Positions 26,101 through 35,112 of a DNA stretch of 64,000 nt are shown here, piece by piece. Positions within the stretch are counted from its first letter, which is position 1. Each line of letters starts with the position of its first letter. The translations under genes and the position numbers were made by a program. The stretch is from Adenophora triphylla var. japonica (taxonomy: Eukaryota; Streptophyta; Magnoliopsida; Asterales; Campanulaceae), in contig JAFEMH010000170.1 of NCBI GenBank assembly GCA_022495995.1, positions 337,501 through 401,500 on the forward strand, in the 5' to 3' direction. Under the pieces are notes generated by a model. The model saw only the letters and a list, made by a program, of their open reading frames with translations. It was not told the origin of the DNA and did not search any database.

Positions 26101-28618
26101 GCAAAGTTTTTTTTTGACAATTAATTTTTTAAATAGTCATCATTTATGTACCGAGAGAGTACTATAAACAACTACTCCCTCTCTGTCCCCATATAGAGAA
26201 TACCAATTGTAAATGTACAGAGATAAATGAAAAAATAAGTGTTATGAGAATTAAACGTAAAGTAGAAAGTAGAAGAGGAAAAATGGGGTAAAAAGTTTTT
26301 GTAGATCTCATTGTTATTTTGAGTAAATATTTTTTATAATGGAACACCTAAAAAAAATAGTACTCCCTCCGTCTTTAAAATGTCTTGTTGTACATTTTGC
26401 AATTATTAAGAAAGAGCTTCATCTTCTTGTACCTTAGTAGATTTGTACTAATATTCATGTCTAAGTTTAAAAATGAGACATACTTTTTAGGACAAAACAA
26501 AATGACAAATGGAACAATCTTTCAGGGAGAAAGGGAGTATGCTTTATATTGGGATGGAGAGAATATTCTAAAATTTTAAAATTTCGTAGTGCGTTAGAAA
26601 TTTTTTATGCTTTTCCACTCCATACATACAAGGGACGTCCATTGCATGGAGTGGGACAACTTCTGTCCGAGGCGGGGTCCATTAAATTGTACTCCCATTC
26701 CTATCTAACAAAATTATTGGTTGAGCCATAAAGCCCAAGACCAAATCCTCAGTTTTATTTTATTTTTTCTATTTTCTACTTTATCCGTCCCCGTTTAAAT
26801 TTTTTATTTTTCTTTTTATTTTTAGTTTGTATCAGTTTAAAATTTTTAGTTATTTTATTAGTTAAAATAAATAATGAGACTCACTTGTATTCTAATATTA
26901 AATACTTCCTAACCATTTTCTCTTTTCTACTTTACTTTTTATAATTACAATTTTTACTTTTTATTAATTTTCGTGCCCAGTCAAAACTAAAAAATTAAAC
27001 TGCAACGGAGGGACTACGATTTTTCGTCATATAGTAAGATTCTTATTTTTTTTTTCTTTTTGTTTTAGGGTAATGTTATTAGTTTGCTTTGTTTTTAATA
27101 TGACCAATTGGACTCATTTATTACATTTATAATAATAACTCACTTACTATTTTTTATCAACTTTTGCTTTTCTATTTTATTTTTTCATACAATATTTATT
27201 TTTTCTAAATCATACTCCCTCCGTCCCGCCCGAAAAGCCATAAAATGGACCTCGCACGTAAATTAAGAAAAGTGATGTAGGAAAGAGAAAAAGTTTAAAT
27301 GTTGTGAGTATGAAAAATTAAATAGGAGAGAGAATGAGTGGGAGGAATAGTTAGGAGAGAGAATGTTGTGAGTGTAAAAGTAAAGTAGGAGAGAGAATGA
27401 GTGGGTGGAATAGTAAAAAAAAACTTTTCTTTTTGAGAAAATGCCTTTTTAAATAGGACGCCCAAAATGAAAATTTGTGACTTTTCGAACGAAACGAAGG
27501 AAGTACTAATTAAAAAATTTATTGTAGAATGGAGAAGTATAAAGGAAAAAAAAAAGACGAGTGTCTAGTGACTGTACTGAGCCGCGTTAGATGTTAAATA
27601 GATAAGGTTTAAGTGGGCCTCCACTCCAGCTGGTAACTAATGACAGCCACCAAATTTTGCTAGAATGAGTTTGACCCCTCTTTTTAGTCAACGCACTGAA
27701 CGGTGTCGGTATAGCCTTTCAAATAAGCTATTGAGAGATAGAAGAGAAGCCTGTCGGAGTCCACAATGGTTGACCAATCATAGTGACCATACAAATGGAC
27801 GCGTTTGCAGAACATGCATTTCTCAGTTGTCACCCATATTGACCCAATTGTTTCACTATTATTTTAATGCAAGTTGAAGGAAAATAAATAGCCAAAATAT
27901 AAAAGATTAATATTTTTAAATATAAAAAAATAAAATATATTTTATAATAACATTTGAAAATGCAAAGAAAAATAAAATTGAAGAAACTATTTTTTAGTAC
28001 AACCTTTATAAAGAATTTTTTTACTACAATTTTTAAAGGAATTACTTACTACTCCCTCCCTCCCAGCCGAAATGTCCCAAAATCAATTATGTACGGGAAT
28101 TAATAAATGAATATATATAATGTAAAAAGTGTATAGTGAAATAAATATTTTGAGTATGAAAAGTGATGTAGGAAAGAAAGTGGGGTAGAGAATATTTAGC
28201 GAATATTTATTGTGAGTATGACAAGTGAATCTCACAAATAAAAAAGTAATAAAAAACTTTCATTTTTTGAGTTGGGACATTTTAAATGAGACACGCAAAA
28301 AGAAAAGTTGAGACATTTCGACAGGGACGGAGGTAGTATAATCTAAAAACCTAATATTTATATTAACAATATTTTAAATAAAACTATACTTATTACTCTG
28401 TTTCACGTGAGTGTGAACTATTAGTTAAATTTATGTAACTTTGACCAATAATTTAAATAAAAAAAATAATTCTAATAAAAATTTAAAAATTGTTATTGAA
28501 AATATTATTAATCGTGATAATAATAATTTTTAGATTTTTATTATAATCATTAATTTTTATTTAAATTGTTGATCAAATTTGATTTCACACTCATGTGGGA
28601 CGTAAAGAGTACACACAC

Positions 28619-28716
<98 letters not shown>

Positions 28717-31700
28717 AAGATTTGAGTTAATTTAAAAATGTTAAGTCCTTTGTGTATCATTACCACACCACCATCTCCACCACTCACCACCACTAGCCAC
28801 CATTATACTCCCTAAACACCATCAACCACCGCCCACCATCATCTTCCAAAAGAAATTACACAAACCCTAAAAAATCATCGTCGTCGGACCTAAGCAGCAA
28901 AGGGATAACAGATCGAACTCCCCTTGAGCAAACAAAGTCGCCACTAGCAAAATCATCGCTGTCGGATCTTAGACGCGTCACCAATCTCCTTCGTAAGTCT
29001 GGTGCTTCCCCACTGTCGTTGTTTGTCGGCGAAACTCCTACGACACCGAACAGCTCTGCAGACGGCGTCGTCTCAAATAAACGAAGCTAATGGCATAAAA
29101 AAATGTCATCATCAGCCCTGAATCGGTCACCAGTCATTCCCGATGACCTTTTTCTTCATCGACGAGACAAGCGGATACCACCCCAAGATGTGCCTCTTAT
29201 AAACGAAAATAATGGCGTAAAAATCGCCACCAACGAAGCACAAATAAGCCACTTATGGTCGATTAAAATAGGAGGTGAGGGAAGGGAGGAAGGAGTTATT
29301 GGCGGGAGGGGATGGGGTGAACGAAGGTTGAGAGAAGGGGAAAGGAAAGGGAGGGTTTTTATCTTCTCGGTGTTACAAGACTAAAATTTCTAGCCAACTT
29401 TAAAAACGTCCCGTGTTAAATGCAGAGATGTTAATAGGGTCGAGAATCGCAGGTCCAGACCTATTAAATCGGGTGAAGATGATATTTATCAAATGTGGTT
29501 GAAGACTAAATGTGGATATGTTTGAAGTCCGAAGAGTGAAGATGATATTTATGATTATTGACTTATTTTATTATTTCATGGTTAATTAGTAATTTTTAGT
29601 TTTTAACTAGTAAAACACTAAAACTTGAAGTTGAAGTTTGTGTTTTGAACTTTATCACTTTACGTTTGAAGTTGTTGACTCGTTGTATGACTCATTTGAG
29701 ACTTTGAGTCATTTTATTTTGGATTGTGTGTTGTTGAATATTATTTTTGGCTCGTTGCTTGTTAATTACTTGATTTCGAATTATATATTTATATATATAC
29801 GTTTTTTATTTTGTTTAGGTTTAACCCGTTAGTGACCCATTTAAAATCGAAACCGAGAGAGGTAGACCTAGGTTCGCAATTTTGGCGGACCGTTTAAAGC
29901 GGATCGTTTAAACCGCGATCGATTAGGGATCGAAATCGATAGGGCTAGACCGAAATCGACAGGGTTGGACCGATTAACATATCTAGTTAAATGATACGTG
30001 ATCATGTAACGAGTTTTTCTAACAAAATTGGTTAAAAATCAAAACATACAACATAATGACAGCTTTGAATCTAAATTGTAAATAGTGAAAATTTAAAGCC
30101 TACATTGTAAAGTCATCCTAAATTTTGACACCTAAAATGCAATTTGCCCTTCTTTTTTTAGTTTGTTATAAAACGAATATCATAGGGAAACAATTCTAAT
30201 GTACCTTTGTAGAAACAAAACGTATAAATAAATGAAGCATATTTATTTAAAAAAAAAAAAAACTTAGAATGAAAGAGAGAAATATAAAAGGAGTAAAGGG
30301 CATACATGGAAACAACGTGGCATGAGGAATTGTTGTCAAAAGAGCAATCGCAGGTAAGAACGCTCTCGAAGCCTTTTCTTGAAATAGGGAGCCTCCAATT
30401 CCCTTCTCCGCTGCACGGATTTTTCCCAAAATCCCAATCTTTTTTCCCCAATTTCTTCCCTATTTCCTTCAATGCCCTCACTAATAAAACAACCATATTA
30501 ATATTCTTTACTAATTCTTCCAGCATAAAAAAAAAATTATATATTATTAAATAAATACTTTGCATTTGGTATTTTATTTTTAGTTTTTTCTATGACAATA
30601 AAATATAAAAAGAGTAATGCTACAATCATAAAATTAATTAGTGGCGGCTGAGCCTTCAAACTCAGATGTCAATCCATTCCTTTCAATATATTATTCCCTC
30701 TCTCGTTCTCTCGAAATAAATATTTTATTTAACTTGTCAGTATTTTAAAGATAATTTGTACATTGTATGATGTTAAAAATGCACTAAATTTATTTTTTTA
30801 TTTTATAAATGTGACATTTATTTAGAAAAATCAGTGATATTTATTATAAAACCAAGACGGTATAACTTTCACTTTAACATTTTTCACAAGTTTTAAGAAA
30901 GTTAAAAGAAAAGCAATTATTATTACAATTTAATAACAAAATATCAAAATTCCTTTGATTAATTATCTTTTTCATCTACATTATTTCATTCAATAAAATA
31001 ATTAATAAATTATAACGATTTTTTATGTAAAGATAAAATGGAAATTTGAATACTTACACCTAAATGTTACCACTACAATAAAATAAAAATTGCAGACTTT
31101 TTTTAGTTTCATGTGACATTTATGAGACGGACAATGTACAGAATTACACTGAAACATGCTTTTAAAGTAATGCAATGAGTGTACAACATAAGTATATGTA
31201 ATGAATGCATCAAAGGGTAATAAATTAAAGAAGAGTAATCCGTCGGAAATGATTGTCAGCAAAAAGAACCATAAAAACTCATCCTCTGTTTGGCTTCCAA
31301 TAAAATGAAAATAAAAATGAAAAAGAGAAAGAGAAACTTTTGGGGCAAAAAAATCCCGGAATATTATTAGTCCCAACCAACGTTCCACAATTTTTAGGTT
31401 GACGATCAAGAAAAAGTAAATGTTGTAAGTATAAAAAGTAAAGTAACAGAGAAAAAGTGGGTAGAGAATTTTTGTTTCGAGGATAACAAGTGATCCCATT
31501 GTTCGTTTATATTTATTTTAGTAATAAAACAACTAAAAACTTAACTACTACGAGACAAACAAAAAAGAAAAGTAAGAACCGGGCGGAGAGAGTATTTAGA
31601 AAGAAAATTATGTGGAAATGGGTTTTTAGTACCTTCATCTTGAGGCAGCTTTGGTGTGGCAGCAGATCCGGAGGATATGAGCGAAAAAGAATGGGAAGGG

Positions 31701-31780
31701 ATGAGAAAAAGGAGGAAATATAGAAGCAAGAGCCTTTCATCACCTTTCCTTTTGTTTAGATTCATGATGCTCATCGTCAT
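12272..31780 (-). CDS. LRR-malectin receptor-like serine/threonine kinase, LRR-VIII-2 subfamily (At1g53430/LIK1-like)
   Basis: Cell-surface receptor kinase. Exons in order: 31780-31633, 30480-30306, 20762-20691, 20389-20321, 20200-20129, 19900-19829, 19709-19638, 19213-19142, 19066-18995, 18873-18802, 18718-18647, 18116-18045, 17947-17882, 17764-17699, 17505-17467, 17380-17322, 16617-16229, 15746-15551, 14908-14765, 14564-14446, 14341-14131, 13835-13607, 13478-13328, 12661-12272. All are GT-AG; total 3,099 nt, 1,032 residues, the family's usual length. Signal peptide in exon 1 ([12 protein letters not shown]); N-terminal motif CSGEGNW and CDCSF in exon 2; LRRs in phase-preserving 72-nt exons (residues about 108-390); malectin domain (about 425-618, LYINCGG start); one membrane span (about 630-652); kinase with P-loop GEGGFG (about 696), Lys in AVK (718), HRD (813), DFG (831), APE (about 858). 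It has all catalytic residues and is an RD kinase. Met at 31780 was chosen; in-frame Met codons at 31774 and 31765 are alternatives. Intron 2 is 9.5 kb of transposons. Exon junctions are by eye. Confidence 0.93.
13218..13304. repeat. (AT)n / (AG)n microsatellite in the kinase gene's last intron
   Basis: About 72 bases of pure AT followed by (AG)8, in the intron between exons 23 and 24. Confidence 0.95.
13907..14093. mobile_element. Stowaway-like MITE in an intron of the kinase gene
   Basis: Left end CTCCCTCCGTCTCATAATAA and right end TATTATGGGTCGAAGGGA, each flanked by TA, inside the intron between exons 21 and 22. Confidence 0.75.
15036..15262. mobile_element. Degenerate Stowaway-like MITE (intron)
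   Basis: Ends TACTCCAGCCATTCTTAAATG and CATCAGAGGGAGCGGTA are decayed versions of the usual CTCCCTCCGT terminus. Low-divergence inner part not recognisable. Confidence 0.4.
16828..17067. mobile_element. hAT-like MITE nested in a Stowaway-like MITE (intron)
   Basis: Terminal inverted repeats CAGTGGCGAAGCCAG and (complement of right end) CACTGGCGAAGCTAG. Flanks CGCTCCGT and CTCTCCGT form an 8-bp target duplication with one mismatch. The duplicated bases belong to the terminus of an older MITE (TACTCGCTCCGT...), whose other half resumes at 17068 and ends with GGGAGTA near 17115. Confidence 0.7.
17568..17661. mobile_element. Short Stowaway-like MITE (intron)
   Basis: 94 bp, CTCCCTCCGTCCCAAAATGA at the left and TTTTGAGACGGAGATAG at the right, TA flanks. 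Confidence 0.7.
21011..21648 (+). repeat. 5' LTR of the non-autonomous element
   Basis: 638 bp, TGTTAGCATT...TTCTCCAACA; partner at 23639-24286. Confidence 0.88.
22891..23620. mobile_element. hAT-type non-autonomous DNA element nested in the LTR element
   Basis: Perfect 8-bp target duplication GTTTGTCT (22883-22890 and 23621-23628). Termini TAGGGCTGAAC and (complement) TAGGGGTGTTC match the hAT consensus end. Both subterminal regions are packed with GGACCGGACCGG-type motifs; an (AT)n tract lies at about 23099-23132. No transposase. Confidence 0.9.
23639..24286 (+). repeat. 3' LTR of the non-autonomous element
   Basis: 648 bp, TGTTAGGTTTGG...TTCCCCAACA. Shares long blocks with the 5' LTR such as GCAAATTTGGTAGTTTCC and GGTGTGTTCATGATTCGGAG. 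Confidence 0.88.
24850..25005. mobile_element. Mutator-type MITE with long inverted repeats
   Basis: The inverted repeat GTCCAGATCTCCTGTACCAC continues with CTATGTGTGCCAC at one end and is complementary at the other end. An 11-bp duplication TATGCACTTAT flanks it (24839-24849 and 25006-25016), in the 9-11 bp range typical of Mutator-like elements. Confidence 0.8.
25890..26159. mobile_element. Degenerate Stowaway-like MITE
   Basis: TA-flanked ends TTCCCTCTTTATCTAATTGA and ATTTATGTACCGAGAGAG. Confidence 0.5.
26363..26537. mobile_element. Stowaway-like MITE
   Basis: CTCCCTCCGTCTTTAAAATG at the left, TTTCAGGGAGAAAGGGAG at the right, TA on both sides. Confidence 0.7.
27215..27503. mobile_element. 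Stowaway-like MITE
   Basis: CTCCCTCCGTCCCGCCCGAA at the left, TTTTCGAACGAAACGAAGGAAG at the right, TA flanks. The inside carries GGAGAGAGAATGAGTGG, shared with several other MITEs here. Confidence 0.7.
28052..28336. mobile_element. Stowaway-like MITE
   Basis: CTCCCTCCCTCCCAGCCGAA at the left and CATTTCGACAGGGACGGAGG at the right, with TA flanks. Confidence 0.7.
28396..28609. mobile_element. MITE forming a long hairpin (TTTGACCAATAATTTAAAT family)
   Basis: Ends CTCTGTTTCACGTGAGTGTG and CACTCATGTGGGACGTAAAGAG with TA flanks; subterminal motif CTTTGACCAATAATTTAAAT is shared with the MITE at 32716-32953. Confidence 0.55.
28612..28711. repeat. (AC)/(GT)/(AT)n compound microsatellite
   Basis: Short ACACACAC, then GTGTGTGT, then about 76 bases of AT, in intron 2. 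Confidence 0.95.
29423..29985. mobile_element. hAT-type non-autonomous element
   Basis: Perfect 8-bp target duplication GTTAAATG (29415-29422 and 29986-29993). Termini CAGAGATGTTAATAGG and (complement) TAGATATGTTAATCGG. Right subterminal region has repeated GATCGAAATCGATAGGG-type motifs. It lies only about 0.3 kb from exon 2 of the kinase gene. Confidence 0.75.
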
Positions 31781-31839
31781 CAGTGTAATCCAATATGCAT
31801 GGAATGGAGTTATCTTCCACTCACTTGGGTACTTAAAAT

Positions 31840-31840
<1 letters not shown>

Positions 31841-31880
<40 letters not shown>
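31841..31880. repeat. (AG)20 microsatellite in the kinase gene leader
   Basis: Lies 61 bp upstream of the chosen ATG and reads (CT)20 on the coding strand, a common composition for plant 5' untranslated leaders. No TATA box was identified with confidence. Confidence 0.9.
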
Positions 31881-31884
<4 letters not shown>

Positions 31885-32122
31885 GGTAGAGAGAGGGGAA
31901 GAGAATGAATGATGATTGTGAATAGAATTACGCCAAAAGGACAATTATGTGACTATTAAAGATTGGTGTTTTTTCTTTTGGAATATTAGAGAGTCGTGAC
32001 AATTCCTTTTTTTTTAAAGAAAAAAAAATACAAAAAGTTATTTTACAATTACTGGCACACCTAATAATTATAAACTCTCTTCCCGGTTCAATTTACAAAC
32101 TTAAAATTGTGTATGAAAAGTA
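31881..32122 (-). promoter_or_regulatory. Probable promoter region of the receptor kinase gene
   Basis: Upstream sequence between the leader and the first flanking MITE. No specific element could be proven. If the promoter extends further it includes the MITE cluster at 32123-33236. Confidence 0.35.
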
Positions 32123-32370
32123 CTCCCTCCATCCCTAAATGTTTGTTTCATTTTCTCTTTTTTTTTTAGTCTCAAAAAGTTAATCTCATTTTCAAAATCA
32201 CTAAATTTTCAAAATTTGTAACATTTAGGGACAGAGTATTACATAACGGCGATGTAAATTATCAATAATTTTCAAAGCGTTCGTAAAAATAACCAAAATT
32301 AAAGCTTCAAAATCACTAAATTAAAATGTTTGAAAAGTCAAATGGGACAAACATTTAGGGACGAAGGGAG
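32123..32370. mobile_element. Stowaway-like MITE
   Basis: CTCCCTCCATCCCTAAATGT at the left, ACATTTAGGGACGAAGGGAG at the right, TA flanks; an internal copy of the same end, ACATTTAGGGACAGAGTA, at about 32222. Confidence 0.8.
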
Positions 32371-32418
32371 TATATAATATTAAAATGTTGACAGTGAGTT
32401 ATGAGAGAAAATAATATA

Positions 32419-32711
32419 CTCCCTCCGTCCACTTACATACTTCACACTTTCTATTTTGGGCGTCCAATTACATATTTCACACTTTGTTTTTTCACCTAAA
32501 ATGGAAAGTTTTTATTATTAAAATATTAACCCTACCCCACTCATTATCTCTCCTACATTATTTTAATACTCACAACACCATTATAATTTACTATTCCCTC
32601 CACCATTCTCTCTCCTATTTTACTTTTACACTCACAACATTTATATCATTATTTTTTTTCTTAATTCACGCGTGAACAGTAACTGTGAACTATGTAAGTG
32701 GACGGAGGGAG
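32419..32711. mobile_element. Stowaway-like MITE, first of a back-to-back trio
   Basis: CTCCCTCCGTCCACTTACAT at the left and ATGTAAGTGGACGGAGGGAG at the right. A TA pair separates it from the next element. Confidence 0.88.
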
Positions 32712-32715
32712 TATA

Positions 32716-32953
32716 CTCCTTCCGTCCCAGCGGAGTGTGGATTTTTGATCAACTTTGACCAACTTTGACCAATAATTTAAAAAAATAATAATGATCCTAA
32801 TAAAAATCCAAAAAATGTTATTGTTAATATTATTAAGCGTGATACAATAACAAATTTTTAAATTTTTATTAGGATCATTATTATTTATTTAAATTATTGG
32901 TCAAAGTTGGTCAAAGTTGACCAAAAATCCACACTCCGCTGGGACGGAGGGAG
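32716..32953. mobile_element. Stowaway-like MITE with about 110-bp inverted arms (hairpin)
   Basis: CTCCTTCCGTCCCAGCGGAG and its complement at the right. The pairing continues inward through GTGTGGATTTTTGATCAAC and TTGACCAATAATTT, so nearly the entire 238-bp element folds on itself. Confidence 0.88.
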
Positions 32954-32959
32954 TATTTA

Positions 32960-33236
32960 CTCCCTCCGTCCCATAACAAGCGACACAGTTACTGTTCTGC
33001 ACGAGAATTAAGAAAAAAGTGAAAAGGTTGATGTGTTGTGAGTGTAGATAGTTGAGTAGGAGAGAGAATGAGTGGAGAGAATAGTAAATTATAATGGTGT
33101 TGTGAGTATTATAATAATGTAGGAGATAGAATGAGTGGAGGAAATAGTAAAGATTTTTTTCCATTTTAGAAAGTGTGACTTATCAGTGGGACGCCCAAAA
33201 TGACAAAGTGTGTCGCTTGTTATGGGACGGAGGGAG
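32960..33236. mobile_element. Stowaway-like MITE, third of the trio
   Basis: CTCCCTCCGTCCCATAACAA at the left and its exact complement TTGTTATGGGACGGAGGGAG at the right; the arms continue through GCGACACA. Confidence 0.88.
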
Positions 33237-34641
33237 TATATATTAAAGTTGGTGAGGAGGTCTAAGGATTCGCCACGTAGGCATGTTTAGGCAAATTCTT
33301 AAGCCACATCATTAATATTCCAAAATTTAAAGACTCTTGATATTCTCCTTATTAGCTAATACTAATAGTTATTATATAGGTTAACTATTACTATTAATAG
33401 TATTAGTTAACTATAATAGTTACTATTATATAAGTTAACAATTACTATTAATTGTATTAGTTAACTATAATAGTTCTATATATGTTAACTATTACTATTA
33501 ATAGTACTCCCTCCGTCCCTGAAAAATTGTCTCATTTGTCATTTTGACTTGTCCCAAAAAGTATGTTCTATTTCTAAACATAGGCATGAATGTTAGTGCA
33601 AATCTACTAAGGTACAAGAAGGTGAAACTCTTTCTTAATAATTGTAAAATATACAACAGGACAATCTTTTAGGGACGAAGGGAGTATTAGTTAACTATAA
33701 TAGTTACTATATAAGTTAACTATTACTATTAATTGTATTAGTTAACTATAATAGTTACCATATAGGTTAACATTAATATTAATAGTATTAGTTAATCATA
33801 ATAGTTACAATATAGGTTAACATTACTATTAATAATATTATTTAATCATAATAATTACTATATAGGTTAACTATTACTACTACTATTATTAGTAAATTAT
33901 AATAGTTACTATATAGATTAACTATTACTATTATTAGTTAATTATAATAGTGAGTATATATGTTAACTATTATTATTAGTTACTATATAGATTAACTATT
34001 ACTATAACTATAACTATCACATTGAACTTAATGAATATGTCAAATAATTTTATCAAATAATAATTGATGAAAACTAAATACAAATTTGGTGATAAATAGA
34101 TATAATCAAAGGTATTAGTAAAAAGAGTTACAAAAAAAATAAATAAAGATGATTGATGAGGAATATAAAAAGTCACCAAGTAATTATTGGTGAAAACTAA
34201 ATATATACTATATTATTTTAAAGTAGACTAAATCTGGTGATGACACATAAGATCCGAATGACTTTATCTAATTTCTCAAGCTTTCATGTCATATGTCTTT
34301 TCATTCGTATGCAACTATTTACATTCTTGCAATTAACTAATAACTTTAGTAGATAACTTATAGCTATGCAAAGAGATAATATCTAATACAGACATATCAT
34401 AAGTTATAAGTAACACATATTAAGATGTAATATAAAGAGTCACTAACTAAATACAATTAACCTAAATGTTTACATATGTAAAACGTTATTTATAATAAAT
34501 TATACTAATGATAGTTAATGATTAGTAACTTAAATCATATACACTTTCATCTACTCTCTATGTAATAATGAATTTATATTATAGAAAAAAATATATAACT
34601 AATAGAGCAAAGTAGAAGTGAAAAAGACTCAATAGTTAATA
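33237..34641. repeat. AT-rich minisatellite, core TTAACTATTACTATTA / ATAATAGTTACTATATAGG
   Basis: From about 33340 to 34015 the unit TTAGTTAACTATAATAGTTA and its variants repeat irregularly, interrupted by a MITE. 34016-34640 is plain A/T-rich sequence with no gene seen. 33240-33310 (CGCCACGTAGGCATG) resembles the 5' end of some plant Helitrons. Confidence 0.7.
33507..33684. mobile_element. Stowaway-like MITE inside the AT minisatellite
   Basis: CTCCCTCCGTCCCTGAAAAA at the left and CTTTTAGGGACGAAGGGAG at the right, TA flanks. Confidence 0.8.
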
Positions 34642-34867
34642 CTCCCTCCGTCCCAATAGTAGTTGTCCAATTTTTGGGTTGCACGCAAATTAAGAAAATG
34701 AGGGGGAAGTAAAAATAACCCACCAAGGATTTATCCTTGTCTGTCACAAGTCAGGATAAAGGGCGAGGGTTGCGGTAGGCATGTGACAGCCAGCGTAAAA
34801 TTTTTGTCACATTAACATGACATGAATCGAAATATGAATATCGTTGGGGCGTTTCCTCAGCAGCGAC

Positions 34868-35095
34868 GCGCTACACTTCAAAGACCTGGGTGTAGTGATA
34901 AGTATGCAAAGGTTGCTAGGTCGTCGCCCGGAAGCGACGCGCCATCTCTTCGCCCGGGGGTGGTGTCAAATATGCAAGGGTGCGCTACACTTCAAAGACC
35001 TGGGTGTAGTGATAAGTATGCAAAGGTTGCTAGGTCGTCGCCCGGAAGCGATGCGCCATCTCTTCGCACGGGGGTGGTGTCAAATATGTAAGGGT
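34868..35095 (+). repeat. Two tandem 114-bp monomers in the LINE 5' region
   Basis: GCGCTACACTTCAAAGACCT begins at 34868 and again at 34982; the monomers are nearly identical. Their position, directly before the coding frame, resembles promoter monomers of other LINEs; promoter function is inferred. Confidence 0.85.
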
Positions 35096-35112
35096 TCCTG
35101 CATTGCGGACGA

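Larger units (their letters stand above)
20763..30305 (-). other. Giant transposon-filled intron 2 of the receptor kinase gene
   Basis: The exon 2 end (TCC AT|GTATGC) and exon 3 start (CAG|A TCT) join in phase to give CHVVSISLKSQNF, the normal family sequence across this junction, so the 9,543 bases between are intron. Contents: LTR element 21011-24286 with a nested hAT MITE, MULE-type MITE 24850-25005, Stowaway-like MITEs at 25890, 26363, 27215, 28052 and 28396, an (AT)n tract, and a hAT-type MITE 29423-29985. The parts 24290-24838, 27510-28050 and 28750-29410 hold nothing recognised. Confidence 0.88.

Noticed and set aside
29103..29384. 93-codon frame in kinase intron 2
   Set aside because: No recognisable domain; lies in the intron between MITEs. 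Could be a captured leader but cannot be supported.
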